A program made the position numbers and the translations under genes. From the NCBI RefSeq assembly GCF_027942865.1, contig NC_134520.1:36925188-36989187 (forward strand): a DNA stretch of 64,000 nt, read 5' to 3'. Within the stretch, counting starts at the first letter, position 1. Each line of letters opens with the position of its first letter. The stretch comes from Odontesthes bonariensis. Its lineage: Eukaryota > Chordata > Actinopteri > Atheriniformes > Atherinopsidae. The notes under the pieces were generated by a model. That model did no database searches and was not told the origin of the DNA. It worked only from the letters and a program-made list of their open reading frames with translations. Shown here piece after piece: positions 35,195-45,547 of this stretch.

Positions 35195-37638
35195 GGCTGT
35201 GTTTGAAACCGCATACCGCATACTACATACTACATTCTGCATACTGCATACTTCAATACTACATACTGCATACTACATACTGCATTCTGCATACTGCATA
35301 ATTCAATACTACACACTGCATACTACATACTACATTCTGCATACTGCATACTTCAATACTACATACTACATACTGCATTCTGCATACTTCCATACTACAT
35401 ACTACATACTGCATACTACATACTGCATTCTGCATACTTCCATACTACATACTGCATACTACATACTGCATACTGCATACTTCCATACTACATACTGCAT
35501 ACTACATTCTGCATACTTCCATACTACATACTACATACTACATTCTGCATACTACATACTGCATACTACATACTACATTCTGCATTCTGCATACTTCAAT
35601 ACTGCATACTACAAACTGCATACTGCATACTACATACTGCATTCTGCATACTTCCATACTACATACTACATACTACATACTACATTCTACATACTACATA
35701 CTGCATACTGCTTACTACATTCTGCATTTTGCATACTTCAATACTACATACTACATACTGCATACTACATACTACATACTGCATACTACATACTGCATTC
35801 TGCATACTTCCATACTGCATACTACATACTGCATACTACATACTGCATACTACATACTGCATTCTGCATACTACATTCTGCATACTTCCATACTACATAC
35901 TGCATACTACATACTACATTCTGCATACTACATACTACATACTGCTTACTACATTCTGCATTCTGCATACTGCATAATTCAATACTACACACTGCATACT
36001 ACATACTACATTCTGCATACTGCATACTTCAATACTACATACTACATACTGCATTCTGCATACTTCCATACTACATACTACATACTGCATACTACATACT
36101 GCATTCTGCATACTTCCATACTACATACTGCATACTACATACTGCATACTGCATACTTCCATACTACATACTGCATACTACATTCTGCATACTTCCATAC
36201 TACATACTACATACTACATTCTGCATACTACATACTGCATACTACATACTACATTCTGCATTCTGCATACTTCAATACTGCATACTACAAACTGCATACT
36301 GCATACTACATACTGCATTCTGCATACTTCCATACTACATACTACATACTACATTCTACATACTACATACTGCATACTGCTTACTACATTCTGCATTTTG
36401 CATACTTCAATACTACATACTACATACTGCATACTACATACTACATACTGCTTACTACATTCTGCATACTTCAATACTACATACTACATACTGCATACTA
36501 CATACTGCATTCTGCATACTTCCATACTGCATACTACATACTGCATACTACATACTGCATACTACATACTGCATTCTGCATACTACATTCTGCATACTTC
36601 CATACTACATACTGCATACTACATACTACATTCTGCATACTACATACTACATACTGCTTACTACATTCTGCATTCTGCATACTACATACTACATACTGCA
36701 TACTACATTCTGCATACTACATACTGCATACTACATTCTGCATACTACATACTACATACTACATTCTGTATACTGCATACTACATACTACATACTATATT
36801 CTGCATACTACATACTACATACTACATACTACATTCTGCATACTACATTCTGCATACTGCATACTACATACTACATACTACATTCTGCATACTGCATACT
36901 ACATACTACATACTACATACTGCATTCTGCATACTACATACTACATACTGCATACTTCCATACTACATACTGCATACTACATACTGCATACTGCATACTA
37001 CATACTGCATACTTCCATACTACATACTGCATTCTGCATACTGCATACTACATACTTCCATACTAGATACTCATCGATCAGACAGTATGCAGAGCATTTA
37101 CCCACAATGCATTTGGCTCCTGCCCGAGCCGAAATCAGCCGGCCTGAAGCTGATTTCTCTTAAGCTCTAAACTCTGTAAACTTTAGCAACATTTGAAACA
37201 TTTTCAGGCGAGAAAGTAGTCGTTTAGATCCCCAACGTGTCGAAAACCTGACAAAATACCAGCTGTTTACAATTTTGTTCCCACGAATTCGGCGCTACTA
37301 AAGCTAGCCGCAGTGAGCTAACGCACTTCCTGTTATTGTCACAAAATAAAATACCCGTTGCCTTTTATCATAGGGAAAGCCATTACCATACAATTGGTGC
37401 TTTTGTTTTGAAAACAGGAAGTGAACCTACCCTCGTTGTAGCTAGCTTGAAACTGCCGTTTTGACAGGAAATGACGATCGGCGACGTCACGTTACGTTGC
37501 ATCTTGGGTAGTTTGAGTATGAGTAGTAACCTCATGATGCATACCCAACATTTAGGAGAATCTAGTATGCATCCGGGAACTTAAAAAAAGTTAAAGTTAG
37601 TATGAGTAGTCGGAGAAGTATCCAGTCCGAACACAGCC
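35195..37638 (+). mobile_element. Harbinger-like non-autonomous transposon swollen by satellite
   Basis: It starts GGCTGTGTTTGAAACCGC and ends, inverted, GGCTGTGTTCGG. The paralogous empty site at about 32135 (ACACAGTGGCTGG) fixes the borders and gives a 3-bp duplication AGT (35192-35194, 37639-37641), as in PIF/Harbinger; an 8-bp reading CAGTGGCT is also possible because the end sequence overlaps. About 1.85 kb is 7-bp satellite just inside the left end; 37078-37638 is the unique part, including CGAATTCGGCGCTACTAAAG. No transposase. Confidence 0.85.
35215..37066. repeat. 7-bp satellite array (CATACTA / CATACTG), inside the transposon
   Basis: Same satellite as 1-2770, inverted. Heptamers CATACTA and CATACTG mix with CATTCTG and the 8-bp CATACTTC. 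A marked segment containing ATAATTCAATACTACACAC occurs at 35298 and again about 676 bases on, so a 0.68-kb higher-order unit was duplicated. The 681-codon frame 35118-37163 is a by-product. Confidence 0.97.
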
Positions 37639-40015
37639 AGTGGCTGGCGTGAACCTGTTCTTTTATATATTCTAATGCTTCTTCCACTCCCTGCTGCAAT
37701 GCTTTTATTTTATGTGAAGCACTTTGAATTGTTCTGTACATGAAATGTGATATATAAATATAGTTGATTAGATATGATTTGACTTAACTCAACATTTTGA
37801 AAATGCCATAAAAGCTGTATTTTAAACAGGACCTTGATAAAAATGACATTGCATTCTTCAGCAGACCCGTCTTTTATGGGAAAATGCATTGAAAAGCACT
37901 TACCGAGGGCATTTTGGAGGCCTCATAACTCAGCCATACGGTATCACAGAGACATTCAAAGTTTATATGTGACAGGAGACTCTCAACTTCAACTGAACTA
38001 AAGGGTTTGTTGATAGTGCGGGGAGTAGATTGGCACCCATCAAACTTTCTTCAGAAAATTTCTAGTTAGTTTTGCCATGTTTCCCACATTTTCTGTTGCC
38101 CTGCCATCAGCTTCACTCACCCCACCTGTGTTTTTCCCCTCGGCTACATCCACTCACCAATCACTCCCTCAGTATTTAGTTTCCAGGTTTGCCATGAATC
38201 TACGCCAGATCAGGGGCGGTGCTGGGCATACAGCTGTACGGGGGCCCAGGCCCCCCAGAACCCCACCACCAACACTGCCTTACTGTGTACAGAAAATGAG
38301 CCTGTACTGGATGTATGAGAACATTTATTCACATTTGCATGAACCTCTGAACCTTTGCATCAAGGCTATCTAAGCAAATTAAAACACCTTTGAGTTCAGC
38401 CATTTAGCTTTTCAGTTCTTCCTTGTGTAGCTCATCAAACAGAATCAAGTCAGCCATTAACAGGAGGCAATGTTACTAAAAAACACTAAGATACTAAATA
38501 ATGAACAATATTTCAGTCCAGGTTCTGAACATGTTTTAATCTCACTGCAGCACAGTCAATAAATACTTCTACAAGAGGGAATATTGCAAAATAAAAAGTC
38601 AAAAACTTAAATTAAGAGTACGGTCTGATAAGTTATTCCCCTGATTGAGTAGTATTTTAAACTAGCCTACCCACTTTTTTACCCATTTATAATGCCTAAG
38701 ATAGTTTAGTAAATAGGCTATAAGAGGCAGAATAGGATACTGTCTCGCGTTAATTCATCTGCCGTGGAACCAGACGCTGTTTCAGCCTAAATGCAAACGT
38801 TGTGTATTTGGTGTAAGACATTACAGAGGCCTTTAGGTCGGCCTCTCACCTCCCTCCACTTCATGCTCAGCTCTCCTTGCTGCTTCTGACTCGGTGAGAA
38901 TATCCTTATGTCTATAACTACTACACTTCCATTGGCACAATGCCTGGGCGACTATCCGCCGATAAATATGAGGTGCGGGCCGTCTCACACGGTCCATTGG
39001 CTGAACATGCACAGACGCAGCCAAAGCCTGCGAACAAAACCTCTAACATGACTCTGTTCTCACAACTCACTGATTTAGTTTCCAGATTTCCCATCAATCT
39101 ACGCCAGATCCAACCCGTCACCGTAAATCATGTCTCGTCTGGACTGTTGTCAGGTTTAACTGTTTCAGTCAGTTTTAAACCTTACAGACATGGAAAATAT
39201 AAATGTCTGCATGGTGTCATGTCATTTGTTTTTATCAATATGGTTTCAGCTAAGTGCTGAGCTGGTTTGGTCAAATTGAAGAAAAGTTCAGCAGTGACGT
39301 AACATGAGGAAAAGTTGCCGAACCAGAAGAAGTTTTAACAACACGTCTCACACAGTTGTTCTGATGTTCAGGAGACCGATCAAGTAGATTTTAGGGTTCA
39401 TTACAAACAAAAGGCTTCAAACTATGAGCCTGATGGGCCTCAGAGAGACCAGGAAAGGACCAGGATCAGCAGGAACATCATCCATGTGGGAGACATCTAT
39501 TTGATTTACTCTACTTTTAAATCAGTTATTCCAGTGCCCAGAAAAAATTCTACAAATCCAGTTCACTTCTGTGAGATTCAGCCTGTATCGAGCTGAAACC
39601 AATGACCACATTTAGTCAGCTACATGAAAAGTGAAAAACTACAATTCTGAGATTGTGTTTGTCGTGCAAAAAACTGACAATGATTCTTAAAAGAGAGCGC
39701 CTCTTTTGGTGATTCACAACTCACATGTCAACAAGCAGCCGATTTCTTAATTCCAACTGATAAAGAGGATGGTTTTTCCCAGGAAGACGCTTTCACAATC
39801 TCTTTAAGTCAGAGTTGGGGTTTCGGGTTCTTTGTCCATTCTTGTTTCTGCTAAAGTAGAAATATGTGCGTGTTGAGTTTGTCACCGTCAGTTAGGTAGG
39901 TTTTCAGGGCGGGGTGAATAGGACACGGATTCAGACTTCCAAGGTAAAACAAACTGACACCTGTGACAAAACAAAAGCAGAATCCAAAAATGAATCCAAA
40001 AGTAGTGTATAGCTT
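37639..40015. other. Unassigned DNA with repeat fragments
   Basis: 37640-37780 ends in a LINE-like tail (GAAGCACTTTGAATTG, then ATATAAATATAG). About 37895-38010 is an inverted, diverged copy of part of the TenA 3' flank (compare 32815-32915, GGCCTCATAACTCAGCCATA). A 36-base segment ending in AATCTACGCCAGATC occurs at 38176 and again at 39075. No gene is recognised; frames near 38077-39260 are not supported. Confidence 0.5.
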
Positions 40016-40136
40016 TTAGCATTTAGTTTTATTTTAAATGTGCTGCCATATGAATGAAAGTGCCATAACATTTGTTGTGCAAACACACTTTTAACATCAG
40101 CATCTTTCTGTAGTTTTTATGTAGAAGCCTCGCTCC

Positions 40137-40349
40137 ACTGTCTGTTTCCTTGAATGACTTGCTGCTATCAGTTGTGTGTTTTGCCTTTAAGTGATATTTT
40201 AGACTGGAACTACTACGCTGAGAAGACAATTCAACTTGGCAGTGTTTACAGATGACTTTGGTTCTGTCGACTCCGCCGTCTGGAAGAACTTTAACATGAA
40301 AATGGCCGAGTAAAAGTTCCGTACCCTTCTCCATGTTTGGTGGATCCAA
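40137..40349 (-). pseudogene. hAT transposase N-terminus with BED finger (copy A)
   Basis: On the minus strand the frame starts MDPPNMEKGTELLLGHF and has a BED-type finger: VICKHC, then YHLKAKH (H-x4-H). It is almost identical to 49078-49278. Catalytic parts of the transposase do not follow, so this is a fragment. Its 5' leader is a 32-bp tandem repeat. Confidence 0.78.
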
Positions 40350-40377
40350 AGATTACTTTCTTTTCCTGTTCCACAGC

Positions 40378-40500
40378 AGACAGCAACAGACTTTTACAAA
40401 ATAAAAGCCTGTGAGCAGCAGACTTTTACAAAATAAAAGCCTGTGAGCGACAGACTTTTACAAAATAAAAGCCTGTGAGCAGCAGACTTTTACAAAAAAA
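40378..40500. repeat. 32-bp tandem repeat, about 4 units
   Basis: Units contain CAGACTTTTACAAAATAAAA and GCCTGTGAGC. The matching leader in copy B (49325-49722) has about 13 units. Confidence 0.93.
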
Positions 40501-40511
40501 AACAATAATAA

Positions 40512-40690
40512 AACAGGGGTGGGTTGAGCAGGCGCCCCATGTACAGAGGCTATAGTCCTCGCTGCAGCTGGCCCGGGTTCGAGTCCCACATTGGACGGCC
40601 CTGTGCTGCATGTTGTTCCCCCGCTCTCTAATCCCTGCTTCCTGTCTCTCTGAACTTTCCATTAAAGGCACAAAAGCCCCCCCCCCAATT
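40512..40690 (+). mobile_element. tRNA-derived SINE
   Basis: It has A-box-like GGGTTGAGCAGGCGC and a B-box GGTTCGAGTCC, followed by the CTCTCTAATCCCTGCTTCCTG body and an ATTAAAGGCACAAAAGCCCC 3' end. This head and body match a widespread fish SINE type. It lies in the leader of the hAT fragment. Confidence 0.8.
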
Positions 40691-40744
40691 TTTTTTAATG
40701 TAAAAATAATGTAATTTTTTTTCTTAAAACCTGCACTAATGTGC

Positions 40745-40817
40745 AATAAAATATTTATCACTGTTAAATAATCAACGAGTTAACCTGATAATTATGAGTT
40801 AACTCGCCCAGCCCTAG
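40745..40817 (-). mobile_element. hAT-type terminus, possibly of the BED-finger fragment
   Basis: On the minus strand it starts CTAGGGCTGGGCGAGTTAAC. The same terminus (TTAGGGCTGGGCGAGTCAAC) is at 60868. It lies upstream of the BED frame in the right orientation to be its 5' end, but the two may be unrelated. Confidence 0.5.
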
Positions 40818-40887
40818 TTAAAACAGAATGAAATGTTTTTCAAGTGTCATGAACCACTATTTTATTTTATTTTATTTTATTTTATCT

Positions 40888-41130
40888 TAAAGAAAACCTA
40901 GAAAATAATCCATTTATGTGGATGGAGACCTGTTTGAGTCACAGCTTTCTTTACACTCTAATAACTTTGTATCTGGACTTTCATCTGCAGTAAGAAATAA
41001 GGCGGTTTGGTGCAACATCAGATAAAGTGAATTTCACTTTAACTTATTACACAAGACCTGTTTTTAAACACCCACGCGATTCTCAGGAAATACAGTTCCC
41101 GCTCAACTCCACCCTGAGTGTGTTCCTATA
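40888..41130 (+). repeat. 5' flank of TenA gene 2
   Basis: Copy of 29297-29541, about 95 percent alike by eye. It begins at AAGAAAACCTAG right after a TTTTA microsatellite (40860-40885). Confidence 0.85.
41117..41124 (+). promoter_or_regulatory. TATA box of TenA gene 2
   Basis: TATAAAAG in the same sequence context as at 29528. Here it lies about 1.27 kb from the start codon because a minisatellite fills the predicted 5' UTR. Confidence 0.6.
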
Positions 41131-41170
41131 AAAGAAGCTTCTCACTATGTGACTGTACGACACTACTGCA

Positions 41171-42390
41171 TCATCTGAGGCTTCAGACTCTCTGCTGAGG
41201 CTCCAAACTCTCTGCTGAGGCTCCAAACTCTCTGCTGAGGCTCCAAACTCTCTGCTGAGGCTCCAAACTCTCTGCTGAGGCTCCAAACTCTCTGGTGAGG
41301 CTCTAAACTCTCTGCTGAGGCTCTAAACTCTCTCCTGAGGCTCCAAACTCTCTGTTGAGGCTCCAAACTCTCTGCTGAGGCTCCAAACTCTCTGCTGAGG
41401 CTCCAAACTCTCTGCTGAGAATCCAAACTCTCTGTTGAGGCTCCAAACTCTCTGCTGAGGCTCTAAACTCTCTGTTGAGGCTCCAAACTCTCTGCTGAGG
41501 CTCTAAACTCTCTGGTGAGGCTCCAAACTCTCTGCTGATGCTCCAAACTCTCTGCTGAGGCTCTAAACTCTCTGTTGAGGCTCCAAACTCTCTGCTGAGG
41601 CTCTAAACTCTCTGTTGAGGCTCCAAACTCTCTGCTGAGGCTCTAAACTCTCTGCTGAGGCTCCAAACTCTCTGCTGATGCTCTAAACTCTCTGTTGAGG
41701 CTCCAAACTCTCTGCTGAGGCTCCAAACTCTCTGCTGAGGCTCTAAACTCTCTGCTGAGGCTCCAAACTCTCTGCTGAGGCTCCAAACTCTCTGCTGAGG
41801 CTCTAAACTCTCTGCTGAGGCTCTAAACTCTCTGCTGAGGCTCCAAACTCTCTGTTGAGGCTCCAAACTCTCTGCTGAGGCTCTAAACTCTCTGGTGAGG
41901 CTCCAAACTCTCTGCTGAGGCTCCAAACTCTCTGCTGAGGCTCCAAACTCTCTGCTGAGAATCCAAACTCTCTGTTGAGGCTCCAAACTCTCTGCTGAGG
42001 CTCCAAACTCTCTGCTGAGGCTCTAAACTCTCTGCTGAGGCTCCAAACTCTCTGCTGAGGCTCCAAACTCTCTGGTGAGGCTCTAAACTCTCTGCTGAGG
42101 CTCTAAACTCTCTGCTGAGGCTCTAAACTCTGCTGAGGCTCCAAACTCTCTGCTGAGGCTCTAAACTCTCTGCTGAGGCTCTAAACTCTCTGCTGAGGCT
42201 CTAAACTCTCTGCTGAGGCTCCAAACTCTCTGCTGAGGCTCTAAACTCTCTGCTGAGGCTCCAAACTCTCTGCTGAGGCTCTAAACTCTCTGCTGAGGCT
42301 CCAAACTCTCTGCTGAGGCTCCAAACTCTCTGTGGAGGCTCCAAACTCTCTGCTGAGGCTCCAAACTCTCTGCTGAGGCTCCAAACTCTC
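41171..42390. repeat. 20-bp minisatellite in the predicted 5' UTR of TenA gene 2, about 60 units
   Basis: The unit is GAGGCTCCAAACTCTCTGCT with C/T variants, an almost exact 20-bp period with one 18-bp unit near 42121. Gene 1 has a single equivalent (CTGAGGCTCCAAACTCTCAA, 29577-29596) immediately before its ATG. Some units read CTGATG (41535, 41675), which put upstream ATGs in the leader. The minus-strand frames through it are artefacts. Confidence 0.95.
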
Positions 42391-42393
42391 AAG

Positions 42394-44218
42394 ATGGAGT
42401 CAGGTAACACCTTTAACTAAATGTCAATTTAGTAAAGTAGTACTGATAAAAACTTCAAATTTAAACTTAATATAAACATGAACGTCCTCAGGTGGCTGTT
42501 TGGACCAAATGTTGATGCATTTAACTTTCTTGGTCTATTGATTAGAATTCACACATCATTTATTAACTCTTATCATCATTTAAAGCTGTTTAAAATCATA
42601 ACATTTCTGCCATTTGTCTCAGAAGGTTTGTTTTAAATGATATATGTGTTACATTGGCAGGGAAAATGTTCCGGTTTGAAAGCTGCTGGGTGGCTGTGTG
42701 CCTTCTCTCCATGTGCTCGGGCTTCGTCCCAGAGTCCAATGACCTTCGTGGTAAGTTTCTTGTAAGTTTTCTTGTTTGCTGCTTCTCGTTCAGAGACAGC
42801 TGAAACCAGCTCAGGAATACACTGCTGCAAAAAGCTTCTTCTGGAACGGAGGCTGACTCTGTGTGCAGATGTTACAGATGCTGCACAGCCTCTTTGTTTC
42901 AGTGCGATACAGAAGAAAAGAATCAACAAAGTTCTGTGATTTTTACCCCACAAACCTGCAACTCTTTCTTCCTCCAGTGGATAAGAGCTGCAACCTCGAG
43001 ACGTTTGACGGGTGCAAGGGGATTCCAAACGACCATTTGTACTCATCGCCAGGGAAACGGGGATTTGAGGATGGTAAACCTGGGTTCTTTCATGTGTCAT
43101 TTTAGCAGTTTGACTAAAATACGAAACTTTCTCTCACCCATGAGATGCAGCTGTTGATCTTGAAAGAGTCGTATGGTCTGGGTTAGGGTGCACTGAAAAA
43201 AACAACTCATAAGATTTACTTAAAAAACCCTTTGTAAGTATTTACACTCAAATGATTTAAGTAATATTTAATGCTGCAATATCAGGTAAATTTTACTCAC
43301 CATAAAACATAACAGTTTAGAAGATGTTAAGTAACATTTACTTAATTACATCTAAGTTTTAAGTTATTTTCATTTAAACAAATGAAGTAAAGTCTACTTG
43401 TCTTTCATAGGCAGGAACATCATTTTACTCAACATTTTAAGTAAATTTTATATATTTGTGGTATTTACCCAGCAGACATCGATATCTACGAGCGCCTGTG
43501 GATCACAAATCTGGACATTGCAGAGAAGACGCTGAATTTGCCGTTTCTGCAGCACATGAAGCTGGGCGACCTGCAGTCTGACGACTACGTCAACTTCATG
43601 ATCCAGGACATCAACTATCTGCTGAAAGTGACCGATATGTTGGAGGAGATGACAAAGAAGCCGATCGATGATAAAGAACTCAAACAGTTCTTTCAGGATA
43701 GATTTGAGAGCTACAGGGAGTTCTCTAATCTGATGCTGGACCAGTTCAACCTGAGAGTAAGAAATATCACACTGAATTCTGCACAGAAGCCGACGGCTGT
43801 TTGATTAAAAACTTCAAAATAAATCAAGTTTCCTTAAATCTGTTTTATGGGATGTATTAACACGAGCCACCTCTCATCTCCGCAGGGGGTGTCAGAGATC
43901 AAACCGATCCCCGCCATGCAGAAGTACCTCTCTGACTATAAAACCATTCTGGACAAAGAAGAGCCCATTTACTTCGCTGTGAGTCTGCTGCCTTGCTCGA
44001 GGCTCTGGCTGTGGCTCGCCAATGAGCTCCCCATCGGTTACGGCAATGCGTACTTCATCTGGAAGAAGAACAACATGCACGGGAACCCTGCGAAGCACTA
44101 CCAAAAGCTGCTCGACGATCGTCTGAAGACCGACGCTCAGAAAAAGAAGGCCAACGAAATCTTCCGCCAGCAAATGCAGAACGAGCACGACTTCTTTGCT
44201 GCTGCACCGAAAGAATAG
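42394..44218 (+). CDS. Secreted TenA/THI-4 family protein, copy 2 (14 codons and original acceptor lost)
   Basis: Exons by homology: 42394-42403, 42661-42750, 42978-43073, (43473)-43756, 43886-44218. Relative to copy 1, about 315 bases are missing at 43468: the end of intron 3 with its acceptor and the first part of exon 4. The deletion placed TTTACCCAG beside CAGACATC, a potential acceptor at 43472 that would keep phase; the product would be 270 residues, lacking copy-1 residues 66-79. Signal peptide, the QD motif, Y, the LPC cysteine and the C-terminal E are all retained. Coding differences from copy 1 include Y to N (exon 2), K to E (exon 4), T to K and Q to E (exon 5). If the new acceptor is not used, this is a pseudogene. 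Confidence 0.7.
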
Positions 44219-44271
44219 AAATGAAATAACTTCTTGAAAATGCTCCATCTCTGTCCATCTGTACATGATCT

Positions 44272-45547
44272 GTTACAGCTGTGACCCTGTGCTCTGTGAG
44301 GTGATGCTGTAATCAAGTGATCTCTCTGAATCAACTTGCTTTCCTTTCTTTGTTCCATGTCTGCATGAATAAAAGAGCTGCTGCACTGCATCTGATTTCT
44401 AATTGCTGACCAAAACCAAAATTGCATATGATAAGGTTCAGGCAAACTGTACAGGGGACAGTGTCAGTTTGGCATAAAACAACCACAATAATTAGGATTA
44501 TAATCACAATAATTATAATTAGAGGCTGTCATATTGTATCATAATGTATTGTGACCAAGGTCCCTGTCACTTGGACCCATATTGTGCCTGCTGCTGTATT
44601 GGGAGCACACATAACACAGTGGCTGGCATGAAGCTGTTCTAACTGGTCAGCCATCTTGGCTCTGCCCTTATAAGGAGTGGCAGCTGTGTGCTCAGGTGGA
44701 GCTACTGCTACTCCTTTAGTTGCTATGGAGACAGCTGCCCTCACTTTGTGGCCAACTGACAGTTGACCTCGGTGTTCAGTACTGATTTGTATGCCTCGAA
44801 CAAACGGTCGCTGTTGGAAAACTAGAGGTCATATCTGAAAAATTCTTGAACCGTGAGCGCCAGCAGGGACGGCAGAAGCCACTGGTGAAATTTTTATTCT
44901 GCTCCTATTTACGGTATTTTTTTTATGGCAGTTTTAAAAACAGCCTTCACATTGATTTGATGAGGAGATGAGGCGGCCTGTTTATAATGACCGTGGATGG
45001 GAGCAGGAGTGGTCGCTCTCTGAGCTCAGAGGTGATTTGAGGGAAAACCATGAGGCCGAGCACAATGACGACGACTTTGGGTGAAAGAGGACAAAAATAC
45101 CTACGTTTTACAGTAAAATGTGTCAAGGTGCAGCAGACATTTTGGACGTGAGAGGCATTTGTTTGAGAGATTTTGGTATTAATTTTGAGCCGGTCAAAAT
45201 AGAGTGCGAGACCCCAGGACAGCAGAGCGAGAGGAGTCCTGATTTTTCCTAAAACGTAAACTGCCGTTGTGTCAAAGCTATAAAACATATCAACACACCC
45301 TTTAGTTCAGTTAAAGTTGAGTCTTTCCTGCACCGATTAAACTTTGAATGATGTCTCTGTGATGCCGTATGGCTGAGTTATGAGGCCTCCAAATAGGGCT
45401 GGTTTTGTCCCATTAATTATGAATATTAATGCATTTACATTGGGCCAAAAATCCCTTCGACAATGGCACCCATAATAATAGTCATGGAAACAAGTAAGTG
45501 AACCCTAAGGACAAAACATAACAGCATCAACACATATTACTCTGTCT
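44272..45547 (+). repeat. 3' flank of the TenA unit (copy behind gene 2)
   Basis: Near-identical to 31789-33061. No gene is seen. Confidence 0.88.
44368..44373 (+). terminator. Polyadenylation signal of TenA gene 2
   Basis: AATAAA at the same distance from the stop codon as in gene 1. Confidence 0.6.

Larger units (their letters stand above)
33209..35198 (+). repeat. TenA unit remnant: 3' flank only, interrupted
   Basis: 33209-33270 (TGTACATGATCTGTTACAGC onward) and 34948-35194 continue one another and match the TenA 3' flank from 31778. No exon precedes it. It is more diverged than the other units, so probably older, and has been split by a solo LTR and then by a Harbinger-like element. 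Confidence 0.8.

Noticed and set aside
35118..37163. 681-codon open frame (ILHTAYYILHS-type repeats)
   Set aside because: It lies in a 7-bp satellite in which stops are rare in some frames; composition is purely that of the repeat.
41083..42410. Minus-strand frames with EPQQRVWSLSREF repeats
   Set aside because: They are antisense to the 20-bp minisatellite in the TenA leader and alternate between frames.
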